From Nymphalis io (taxonomy: Eukaryota > Arthropoda > Insecta > Lepidoptera > Nymphalidae), in contig NC_065908.1 in NCBI RefSeq assembly GCF_905147045.1, positions 4,898,001-4,962,000 of the forward strand: 64,000 nucleotides of DNA. Direction: 5' to 3'. Position numbers and translations under genes: made by a program. Below are positions 53,455-63,164 of this stretch, one piece after another (the stretch's first letter is position 1; every line of letters begins with the position of its first letter). Below the pieces are notes generated by a model. The model was not told the origin of the DNA. It did no database searches and saw only the letters and a program-made list of their open reading frames with translations.

Positions 53455-54350
53455 CACTAGCAGATTTCTAACGCAAATTTAATATAGTGGACGATGTTGT
53501 TGGTTTGATTTTGTAATGTTTAATAGTTAACCCAATTGAAAATTTCCTTAGTAAGTATGGTATGGTAACTTTTATGTAATGTATGTAATGTATGATGGTA
53601 AGAGGACTTTGTTAAAACTTATCTCAACAGTACTTACTAATTGTTATCGCTCTAACTTAATTAGTTCTTTATGTTGCTGTATTCCAGTACAAAATGTGCG
53701 TGTGAATCTGTGTAATTATAGGCACAACTGATAGCAATTGCAAATTAATATTCGCAAAAAAAAGTCCGCATTACATATATGAAAAAAAAAAAAATTGTTT
53801 AAATAATATCAGTAATTATTATTAATAGATTAATTCAAATTATCCATTACAAAAAAAAAAACAATTCAAAAACATAAATAGTATCTTTTCCAATGTTACA
53901 TTTCTAACTAATTAATTTTAATACATAAGTAAGTGACAAATTATTGTAATTAACGTAATGTATTATAGGCTCAAAATGTTCTAATTATCGGACAATTATG
54001 ATTCCATAATCATCTAATATCGATAACGTCACCAGATCACATTACAATTCATGGATTAGGGATTCAATTAACTGTGCTTGTATAAAGACACGCAGAAATG
54101 ATTAGATCTATAAAATCATCATGTATAATCATAGTCATTGATTCAAATAATTGAGCTATGGAATAAAATAGGATGTTGTCATTACAACTTACACCAAATA
54201 TTGCGCGTGTAATTGTAATATACAATGGTATATATATGTAGTTTATGAATACAATTAAGGTACATCTAGCAAAACGATGGGTCAATGATTTTTTTTATGG
54301 AATAATGGTAAACTGACACTCAACTGAATGAAATTGGCTACCACCAACCA
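53455..54350. other. No gene seen
   Basis: AT-rich sequence with several A-runs. A 73-codon minus frame at 54064-54285 has no motif. Confidence 0.4.
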
Positions 54351-54354
54351 CGAA

Positions 54355-54612
54355 CATCTGCAACAACGGAGGGCTCGCAGATGCGAGGTATAGGACGCCA
54401 CGGTAGCATGCGAAAGCGATCCCGTGGCTCTCCTCGTTAAGACGGAAAGGGTACCGCTGGTTTTTTAGTGGGTATTCCGATGTTCGGGACGCACTCGGCA
54501 CTTGGACACTGGCGAGCCCCACACAGCCCCACGGGAACAGTGAGGGGGGGGGGGGGCACTGTTCCCGTGGGGGAAACGCGTAATGCGTTTTTCCAGCGTT
54601 AAAAAAAAAAAC
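54355..54612 (+). repeat. Repeat E copy 2 with G-rich hairpin
   Basis: Same order as 28975-29195 (CACGGTAGCATGCGAAAGCG, GTTAAGACGGAAAGGGTACC, TTTTTTAGTGGGTATTCCGA), ending in GCGTTAAAAAAAAAAAC. It differs by the hairpin at 54527-54572. Confidence 0.75.
54527..54572. repeat. 16-bp hairpin with 13-G loop
   Basis: The arms CCCCACGGGAACAGTG and CACTGTTCCCGTGGGG are perfect inverted copies. The 14-base loop is A followed by 13 G. Confidence 0.9.
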
Positions 54613-54906
54613 AAAAAAAAGGTGCGTGGTATAGGAGGTGGCGGCTTTTAAAATAGATTGAATAAGTCGAATCTTCCTGGACCTGCTAAAGACTGAAAAA
54701 AAGGCGGAAAAAAGAAAAAAAGGAAAGGTAAAACGCCAAACTTCATTAGGCTGCTTGTGTATAAAAATATTTATGTGTTCTTCCTATTTCCCCATCACGT
54801 CGGAGCATATGAGGCCGAGGCCATTTGCCTGACTTCACTACAAGTTATTCAGGATGCCATGCCATATCTGTTTCTTTATTATTATGTTATTTGTTATACT
54901 TATATA

Positions 54907-55064
54907 CGACCTAACTTTTAAACGTTGCTTAGCGACTTCTTATTTAAACATTGATTTGTCTCTTTTTGTCATTATTGATTTGACATTTGAAAGAAGAAGA
55001 CACAACACTTTGTAACTAATGAGGAAATAATGAGGAACTATATAGCGTTTATAAGTAAGACCGA
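54907..55064 (-). mobile_element. MITE copy 2
   Basis: The ends CGACCTAACTTTTAAACGTT and (minus strand) TTGTCGGTCTTACTTATAAA form imperfect inverted repeats. The interior TTGATTTGACATTTGAAAGA, then AGAAGACACAA, matches the reverse of 43608-43750. Confidence 0.65.
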
Positions 55065-55282
55065 CAATAATTAAACTTACTTACAATGAAAATATAACAT
55101 TTACAATTAAATATTTGATATTATTATAAAAATATAAAACGTACATTTTTAGCTTTGACCTAAATTTAATGTTTAGCCACTACATCATATTGTCTCCGAT
55201 CTTTATTAAATAACGTTTAGTTATTTTATTAGAGACCATCAAATATTTCTAAACGAGTTAATTAGATACCCTTTTTTAATTT

Positions 55283-55334
55283 AATTTAAATTAACTTAAA
55301 TTGTATTTCTATATAATTTAAGTTAATTTAAATT
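55283..55334. repeat. 20-bp-arm AT hairpin
   Basis: Arms 55283-55302 and 55315-55334 are perfect inverted copies (core TTTAAATTAACTTAAATT) around a 12-base loop. Confidence 0.8.
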
Positions 55335-55429
55335 TTTAAGAATTGTAATATAATATAATTGAAAGCATTCAGAGAAATAGCTGAGTAATCTGTTCGGCCT
55401 TACATCGTTTAAAATTATTTCTTTTATAA

Positions 55430-55680
55430 AATTGGTAATCGGACGGGTAAATAGACTACTTGATTTTAAGTGGTCACCAGCGCCCATATATTGGAGTTGT
55501 TTGAAATATTAACCATTACTTACATCGCCAATGTTCTAACCTTGGGATTATAGTTACACTGAATCACTCATACTTCAAACCGGAATACAACAATGTTAAG
55601 CATCGCACTTTGGCGGTAGAATAAACGGCGAGTGGGTGGTACCTAGATGGGATTGTAAAAAACCCACCAAGCATTAAAAG
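55430..55680 (-). repeat. SINE-B copy, diverged
   Basis: TGATTTTAAGTGGTCACCAG, then AACCTTGGGATTATAGTTAC, TCAAACCGGAATACAACAAT and GAGTGGGTGGTACCTAGATG. Confidence 0.75.
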
Positions 55681-56030
55681 CTCGTGATAGAACTTGTAAC
55701 TGTTGATCATATGCCTGAACTCTCTCCAATGGGGTCTGACCCATAGGATTATGCGAGTGAAGTGAATCGAGTTCTATGAATGGAGTTCTATTTTACTTCG
55801 CACATTTGACCGATATAATATCTTCTACGTAGGTTAAATGAGTCTTTGGCATTTGTTATAAAAAAATTCCAAGCTTAATGGTGGTATTATGAAAGAAAAT
55901 ATTGTTAGTAAGTCAAATTGAAAATCTGGTACGTTTGTCTTTTAACGACCCAGTGACTGTCTTAGACAAAACAAGCGCGGTCTGATAAATAGCAGGTGCC
56001 TATTAAGTGTTTGTTGATGAACGATATACG

Positions 56031-56111
56031 TAAAGGCCGCCTAAGTACCTGACAGTGGTATGAAAAAGCTGACATTTAATATATATAACAACTAGGTACT
56101 CACGACTTCGT
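56031..56111 (+). repeat. 81-bp direct repeat, left copy
   Basis: From TAAAGGCCGCCTAAGTACCT to AACTAGGTACTCACGACTTC and GT, directly before a SINE-B. Compared with the right copy (56393-56473) I count five mismatches. Its end contains an ACTAG...GACTTCG string like a Helitron terminus read in reverse. Confidence 0.92.
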
Positions 56112-56392
56112 TTTTTTTTTTTATAGAATAGGAAGGCGGACGAGCATATGGGCCACCTGATGGTAAGTGGTCACCAAACGCCCTTAGACATTGGCATTGT
56201 AAGAAATGTCAAACATCGCTTACATAGCCAATGCACCACCAACCTTGGGAATTAAGATTTTATGTCCCTTGTGCCTGTAATTACACTGGCTCACTCTGGC
56301 CTGGCCCTGGCCCTGTAATCACACTTGCGGTAGAATATCTGATAAGTGGGTGGTACCTACCCAGACGAGTTTGCACAAAGCCCTACCACCAG
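56112..56392 (-). repeat. SINE-B between 81-bp repeats
   Basis: T-run, then ATAGAATAGGAAGGCGGACG through AAGCCCTACCACCAG. Inside, CTCTGGCCTGGCCCTGGCCC replaces the CACCCTTCAAACCGG block, a local rearrangement with CTGGCC microduplication. Confidence 0.9.
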
Positions 56393-56473
56393 TAAAGGCC
56401 GCCTAAGTACCAGACAGTGGTATGAAAAAGCTGAAATGTAATATGTATAAAAACTAGGTACTCACGACTTCGT
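56393..56473 (+). repeat. 81-bp direct repeat, right copy
   Basis: Starts TAAAGGCCGCCTAAGTACCA immediately after the SINE-B and ends ACTCACGACTTCGT, then continues ACGGATGAAATAAGTTATCT. That continuation looks like the interior of the same Helitron-like repeat. Confidence 0.92.
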
Positions 56474-56479
56474 ACGGAT

Positions 56480-57435
56480 GAAATAAGTTATCTTTAATTC
56501 TAGAACCTGATCGTAACACACCTACCAATAGGTCCATTCTAAACCATCTATAAATTCACACGAACACACGACTTTTTTATGAAAATCGGTTCAAGAGATC
56601 TCTAACAATATACATGAACAAAACAATTATATACGTAAAGATGAGCCCGTATTCAAAGTTTGTATATGTTTCTATTTAATCACCCAGCAATGGATCATTT
56701 AATAACATTCATCAGTCGGCATACCTATTTGTGAAACTGTCGAATGTCGAAAGTCGAATGATGTGTATCTAGTTACTGACCACTTACCATCAGGTGGCAC
56801 ATTCGGGAACGTATAATAGAATTTTCTGTAAAGACTTCTCTTGCTTTACAGGAAAGCTATTGTAAAGTAACTTTTAAAAATCTATCTTTACAATTAAATA
56901 CTCCAAATTATACTATCTGAGAGAATTCACATTGAGACATTAGAAAATAAAAATGTTGACATTTCAAATGTCTATTAGAATATTTCAATGTCCATTGCCA
57001 TCGTCATAAGTAATAGAATCTTTAGGCTGAACATTGTTTCATTTCTTGTATGAAAATTTATCATGAATATTTATAAGACTAATATTTCATTTCAAATTTT
57101 TCTCATTAATTTCCGCGATTTATTAAAAAAAAATGTCTCATTTTTAATATTTCTTTTAATGTAAATGTATAAATTATTTTTGTTTTTAAACCGTGAATTG
57201 CTTAACCAAAAAAAAATATTCAAGTCAGTGATTTGAAAGTTGATTTCAAAAATATACTTTTTCGCTTTTTTAATTGTCATTTTGGTACTAGACACGCGTT
57301 TGTTATTTGTAACCTATGTTATATAATATAGCTTTCTGTAGGTGAAAGAATTATCAAAAGCGGTTTAGTAGATTTTGAGGTTATCCATTAGAAATAAACA
57401 TACAAAAAATTAAATCCCTTTAAATTATGAATATA
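56480..57435. other. Repeat scraps, no gene seen
   Basis: 56480-56650 looks like the rest of the Helitron-like repeat (TGAAAATCGGTTCAAGAGAT). 56774-56810 is a SINE-B 3' scrap (GACCACTTACCATCAGGTGG). The remainder is AT-rich. Confidence 0.4.
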
Positions 57436-57439
57436 TTTT

Positions 57440-57711
57440 ATTTTTTATTTTATAGTATAGGAAGACGGATAAGCATATGGGCCACCTGATGGTAAGTGGT
57501 CACCAACGCCCATAGATATTGGCATTGTGAGAAATGTTAACCCTCGCCCACATCGCCAAACCGCCACTAATCTTGGGAACTAAGATGTTATGTCCGTTGT
57601 GGCTGTAATTATACTGGCTCACTCAACCTACAAACCGTAACACAACGTTACCAAGTGCTGCTGCGCGGTAGAATATCTGATGAGTGGGTGGTACCTACCA
57701 GACGAGCTTAA
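57440..57711 (-). repeat. SINE-B, near full length
   Basis: TTTTATAGTATAGGAAGACG, then GGGCCACCTGATGGTAAGTG, GGTAGAATATCTGATGAGTG and GGTACCTACCAGACGAGCTT. Confidence 0.88.
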
Positions 57712-58127
57712 TATATTCTTACTAAAGTCTGTACTCTGTAGCTTCTTAGTGGTACAATCAACTTTAGATTAGATATTTAAAAGAAAACACTATAAGGTAA
57801 TGAAAATAAATGTATGTACACAAAAAAGCCCATATAAAATATACAATATATATTTATCTCAGTGTTTCGGCTAACAAACAGAAATAGCTATTAGCACTCG
57901 GAGTAATTTATTGTAACTAAAAAGCACTTTAATCGTAACTAATCTCTAGAGCTGGGCTTGAAGTCCGACTAACTTATTTAATTAAAGTGCCGTAATGAAG
58001 GCGACAATTTGAGTTTTGTTTAACTTTACAGAAATGGAACAAAAAAAAAACGAAATACTTATTTAAAAAATATTACTTAGAAAAAATTACTTCTGAGTAA
58101 TAGTATATTAAATTATATATATTAAAT

Positions 58128-61100
58128 TGCCGTGTGGTGACGGCGACGAATATCACTACCCTATCTCATCCCGTGGGGGGCGTAGAAGTCGACCCGAGGG
58201 AATATACACCAGAGAACGGGCAGCAGCGTCTCTCTGAGTACTATGACTAACTTACTGCGATCGCCAACCCGTCTGCCAAGCGTAACGATTATGGCCCCTC
58301 AATGATTCGCGCAACTAAACCACGGCCCCTAGTCCCCGCCAGCCCTGCTATTCCTAGCCTTGGTAACAGCTGTGGTAACAGCGGGGCAGGGGGTGTTAAG
58401 AATCCCCGGCAGATTTCGTGTTATCAATACCGACGACCTCTGGCCCTGGCAACATATAATACGCGTACACTGCGGACCGACGAGAAGATCATCGAACTGG
58501 AGGAAGAACTGACCAGGTTACACTGGGATATCGTCGGATTATCCGAAGTCCGAAGACAAGGGGAGGATACGATGATCCTGAAATCCGGTAACCTTCTCTA
58601 TTTCCGAGAGGGCGATCAACTGTCTCAAGGTGGTGTCGGGTTCATAGTCCACAAGTATCTCGTTAACAACGTTGTGAAAATCGAGAGCGTGTCGACTAGG
58701 GTGGCGTACCTTATACTCAGAATCACCAAGCGGTATTCTTTGAAGGTCATACAGGTATACGCGCCGACTTCAACACACTCCGATGATGAGGTTGAGGTCA
58801 TGTATGAGGATTTATCTAAAGCCATACATACCAATAAGACTCATTTCACTGTTGTAATGAGGGACTTTAACGCGAAGCTAGGCAAACGATTCGGTGATGA
58901 GTTAAAGGTGGGACCACATGGAATTGGAGACCGCAACCCTCGGGGCCAGATGTTGGCCGACTTTATGGAGAAGGAGGGACTCTTTATGATAAACTCCTTT
59001 TTCAAGAAGCCAGGTCAACGTAAATGGACCTGGGTGAGCCCTGATGGGAAAACCAAGAATGAGATAGACTTCATCTCGTCGACGAGAAGACAAATATTTA
59101 ATGACGTCTCCGTGATCAATGCAGTCAAAACTGGGAGCGATCACAGACTCGTAAGAGGCTCATTAAATATCAATGTTAAACTCCAGAGGTGTCGACTGAT
59201 GAAGTCTACGCTCCGACCATCACTTCTTCAAATCCGAAATCCCGAAGCCTTTCAGCTCGAACTCCAAAACCGATTCGATTGCCTAGCAGACTGCGAGGAA
59301 GTGGACACATACAACGACAGGTTTGTGGAAACTGTCCGTACGGCTGGGTCTAAGACCTGCAAGACCAGCCGTACAAAAGGAACCAAAAAGATCTCTGCCT
59401 CTACCCTACGGCTTATGGAGGAAAGACGGAAAATGATTCTGACGTCCCCAGCTGATGCTGCCAGCTATCGGCTGATCAACAGACAGATTTCAGTCTCTAA
59501 CTCGCGACACTCGCCAATACAATGCGCATTAAAGAGGCCATCGAGCGGAACAAAGGCTCTAAAGTGTTCGCCAGAGATCTGTCTGTTGGTCAGAGTCAAC
59601 TGACAAAGCTGAAAACTGAGGATGGCAGAATAGTCACGTCAAGATCTAAACTGTTGGAAGAGGTTGAGAAGTTTTACGGTCAGCTGTACACGACAGCTCA
59701 ATCACCTGTCAGTAGTCATGCTGCAGATCCCAGAGCAAGACTAACCCGACACTACACTGAAGATTTTCAGAACGTCAGTCTTTTCGAGATTAGAATGGCT
59801 CTCGAATAACTCAAAAACAACAAGGCACCTGGTTATGATGGTATTACAGTCGAGCTTCTGAAGGCGGGTGGTACACCAATCCTTAGGGCTCTTCAGAGGC
59901 TTTATAACTATATATAACGTCATAGCCAAAGGTCAAACGCCAAAGGAATGCCACAGAAGTGTGGTGGTACTTTTCTTTAAGAAGGGTGATAAAACCCTTC
60001 TGAAGAATTACAGGCCCATCTCACTGCTGAGTCATGTTTACAAGTTGTTTTCCAGAGTCATTACGAATCGTCTCGAGCAAAGGCTTGACGACTTCTAGCC
60101 ACCCGAAGAAGCCGGATTCCAGAAAGGCTTTAGCACCATAAACCACATACATACGCTGCGGCAAGTTATACAGAAGACTGAGGAGTATAACCAGCCACTT
60201 CGCTTAGCGTTTGTGGATTATGAGAAAGCCTTTGATTCGATCGAAACCTGGGCCGTGCTGAATTCTCTTCAAAGGTGCCAAATTGATTATCGGTATATCA
60301 GGGTGTTAAAGTGCTTGTACGAGAACGCCACCATGTCGATCCGACTCCAGGATCAGAACTCATCAGTGATATCTCCGAAACTGTTTACCGCTGCATTGGA
60401 AGATGTTTTCAACTTCTGGACTGGAACGGACTTGGCATCAATATCAACGGCGAGTACATCACTCATCTTCGATTTGCCGATGACATTGTAATTATGGCTG
60501 AGACCTTGGAAGACCTCGGCACTACGCTCGATGACCTCATCAAGGTTTCCCAACAAGTAGGTCTAAAAACGAACATGGACAAGACGAAAATCATGTCGAA
60601 CATCCATGTTGCACCCACTCAAGTCAAGGTTGGAAATTCTGCACTCGAAGTTGTAGACAACTATGTCTACCTAGGTCAGACCATCCAACTAGGTAGGTCC
60701 AACTTTGAGAAAGAGGTCAATCGTCGAATTCAACTCGGCTGGGCAGCATTCGGGAAGCTACACGATATCTTCTCATCCCAAATACCGCAGTGTCTCAAGT
60801 CGAAAGTCTTCGACTAGTGTGTGTTGCCAGTGATGACTTATGGATCAGAGACGTGGTCGCTCACAATGGGCCTCATAAGAAGGCTCAAGGTCACTCAAAG
60901 GGCAATGGAGAGGGCTATGCTCGGAGTTTCTCTGCGAGATCGAATCAGAAATGATGAAATCCACAGGTGAACCAAAGTAACCGACATAGCCCGAAGAATT
61001 GCTAAATTGAAGTGGCAGTGGGCGGGGAACATTGCTCGCAGAATCGACTGCCGCTGGGGCAGAAAGGTTCTCGAGTGGCGACCACGAACCGGAAGACGCA

Positions 61101-61255
61101 GCGTGGGCAGGCCCTCTACAAGGTGGACCGACGACTTAAAACGAGTCGCGGGAAGCCGTTGGATGCGGGCAGCGCAAGATCGGCCAACGTGGAAATCCTT
61201 GGGGGAGGCCTTTGTTCAGCAATGGACGTCTTTCGGCTGATATGATGATGATGAA
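58128..61255 (+). mobile_element. RTE-type LINE, full length but decayed
   Basis: The 5' UTR begins near TGTGGTGACGGCGACGAATA and includes CCCGTGGGGGGCGTAGAAGT. Endonuclease and reverse transcriptase follow in several frames. The element ends right after the coding region in TGATATGATGATGATGAA, an ATG-trimer tail rather than poly(A), as is usual for RTE elements. About 3.1 kb, the expected RTE length. Confidence 0.88.
58302..61240 (+). pseudogene. RTE endonuclease-RT, broken frame
   Basis: 58302-59603 holds a nearly whole endonuclease: ATYNTRT (Asn), GLSEVRR (Glu), VVMRDFNAK (Arg where the family normally has Gly before the catalytic Asp) and TGSDHRLV (His). The RT continues out of frame from 59522 (KEAIERNKGSKVFARD), with a stop at 59807, a break near 59900 and a stop after RLDDF at about 60096. 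Then FVDYEKAFDS (motif A), a deletion near 60355 removing the RGVRQGD block, FADD near 60475 in another frame, and further stops near 60817 and 60967. The C-terminal WAG and SVGRPSTRWTDDL blocks end at 61240. It cannot encode an active protein. Confidence 0.9.
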
Positions 61256-61319
61256 TATTTTAAATATCTAGTTGTTTTTATTTTATCTAGATACCTATAA
61301 GTTAAACGTTTGTGCTAGC

Positions 61320-61410
61320 CCACAACGGTAATCTAATGTCTATGGGTGGGTGACCATTTATCAGGGTGGTGGGTGGGTGACCATTTGTCAGGTTGCCTTT
61401 TGCCAGTCTG
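61320..61410 (+). repeat. SINE-B 3' scrap, partly duplicated
   Basis: ATCTAATGTCTATGGGTGGG, with the unit GGTGGGTGACCATTTRTCAG present twice, then TGCCTATCTATAATAA. Confidence 0.5.
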
Positions 61411-61640
61411 CCTATCTATAATAATTCAAGTCTAAAGTGATATCTAAAAGTGATATTCTCTCTCTGAACCACTAGGCTTTGAACTAAGTAAGCTCTTTAG
61501 TCACCAGAATAAGCTCACTGTTGTTTAATGTTACCTTATATTTTTAATATTGGTAAGTATGTAACTTATAAACAATACATATTAACAGTTGTGGTATTTA
61601 AATTACAAATTTGTTGTAAAACAATTCCGTAACCGTACTG

Positions 61641-62116
61641 TAACAGCCTGTGAATGTTTTTTTTTTATAGAATAGGAAGGTGGACGAGCATATGGGCCAC
61701 GTGATGGTAAGTGGTCACCAAACGCCCTTAGACATTGGCATTGTAAGAAATGTCAACCATCGCTTATAGCCAATGCGCCACCAACCGTGGGAACTAAGAT
61801 TTTATGTCCCTTGTGCCTGTAATTGCATGTCCCACTTCTGGGCTAAAGGCATCCTCTCCCTTTATGAGGAGAAGGTTTGGATCTGATTGAGAGGACCACC
61901 AAGCTGCTCCAATGCGGGTTGGTGGAATACACATGTGGCAGAATTTCTCTAAAATTAGACACATGCAGGCTTCCTCACGATGTTTTTCTTTACCGTAAAT
62001 CACGAGAACAATTATAATGATAAATTAAGCACATGAAAATTCAGTGGTGCTTGCCCGGGTTTGAACCCACGATCATCGGTTAAGATTCACGCGTCTTACC
62101 ACTGGGCCATCTCGTC
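61641..62116 (-). repeat. SINE-A split by a SINE-B
   Basis: SINE-A tail side 61641-61656 (TAACAGCCTGTGAATG) and the rest from about 61827 (ATGTCCCACTTCTGGGC) to the head at 62116. Between them, about 61657-61826, is a 5'-truncated SINE-B in the same orientation (T-run to TTGTGCCTGTAATTG). The SINE-B is therefore younger than this SINE-A. Confidence 0.9.
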
Positions 62117-62180
62117 TTTAAAACAGTTGCGTATCAGTAATGCATTGTTAAAATCATTAACATTATTTTCTCTAATTAAG

Positions 62181-62303
62181 GGTCTGCCACAAAAAAACCG
62201 GCACCTGCCGCTCGAAACGTACAACCGCAAAGGCTCTCATTGCTACGACTCAAACGGAACTGCCTTCAGTAGATCCGGTACGTTCTGCGGGCAGACTTGC
62301 TGA
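62181..62303 (+). CDS. Candidate terminal exon, Cys-containing protein
   Basis: A convincing acceptor (TTATTTTCTCTAATTAAG) is followed by 40 codons and a TGA at 62301-62303. The reading starts GLPQKNRHLPLETYNRKGSH, continues CYDSNGTAFSRSGTFC and ends GQTC, with three Cys in the last 20 residues. The segment is clearly richer in GC than its flanks and in no repeat family seen here. An ATTAAA variant poly(A) signal lies at 62328-62333. The Cys-rich end suggests a secreted or disulfide-bonded protein, but I do not recognise the family. Upstream exons were not found, so they must be beyond a repeat-filled intron or too short to see. Confidence 0.45.
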   Translation, partial: GLPQKNRHLPLETYNRKGSHCYDSNGTAFSRSGTFCGQTC

Positions 62304-62327
62304 CTTTCCTAACTAGTGTTTTTACTA

Positions 62328-62333
62328 ATTAAA
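62328..62333 (+). other. Variant poly(A) signal ATTAAA
   Basis: Located 25 bases after the stop of the candidate terminal exon. Confidence 0.3.
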
Positions 62334-62339
62334 GACCTA

Positions 62340-62980
62340 GAGCGTGTATAGTCTTATCATTTATGAGGAGATATATAATTAAATTTAATTGCGCCGTTCA
62401 TCAACATTGTGTACCAATGTCAAACAATCTTACAGGCTCCAAGATAGTTCAATTAATATATAGATAGCTTATATCAATATCAATATATTGGCGCTATTCC
62501 TGAATGTGAACCACTGATCTGTATAATAAGCTTATCTTCAATGGAAGAAATGGAATGAAATGATTCATTTTATCGATGAAAAGTATTATTTTAATACCAT
62601 GTCTTTCTATACAGTTCCATTGATATTTAAGAAATTGATGAATCTGTTCTTAATAAGCAGTTGCATAATATTAAGTTTCATCTATTTTTTTAGACGGTTT
62701 CATTCTTGCTAGTTGTCTACAAAGAGTATTTACAAAGCATTGAGACCTCTCGGTGGTTATTGCAAACCTAGCGGTTATTATTAAGAAAAGATTATTAAAA
62801 TACTTTCCAAGTTTTGTTTATATTGAAGTTATTTCATGACACAATGAGGAGTTACTTTAGAAACTTACACTAAGCTTTCAAAAATGGTGTGGGTTGATAT
62901 ATATTCGTCAAAATGCTATTGATCATTAGTTACCATTTACAGACACATGCAAAGTTAGTAATATTGCAATTTTTTTATAT
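62340..62980. other. No gene seen
   Basis: AT-rich sequence. Nothing recognised. Confidence 0.4.
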
Positions 62981-62984
62981 CGTG

Positions 62985-63162
62985 AATGTGCCACTGATCT
63001 TGGGAACTAAACAGTTACGTCTCTAGTGCATGTAGTTACACTGGCTCAGTCATCAGAACTTCAAATCAGAACATCACTATACAAAGTAATGCTGTGTGGC
63101 AGTGGATTATATGATGAGTGGGTGGTACTTACTCAGACGAGCTTACATAAAGCCCCCAAGTA
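62985..63162 (-). repeat. SINE-B 5' two-thirds, diverged
   Basis: GTGCCACTGATCTTGGGAAC, then GTTACACTGGCTCAGTCAT, GAGTGGGTGGTACTTACTCA and ACATAAAGCCCCCAAG. No T-run end is present. Confidence 0.7.
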
Positions 63163-63164
63163 AA

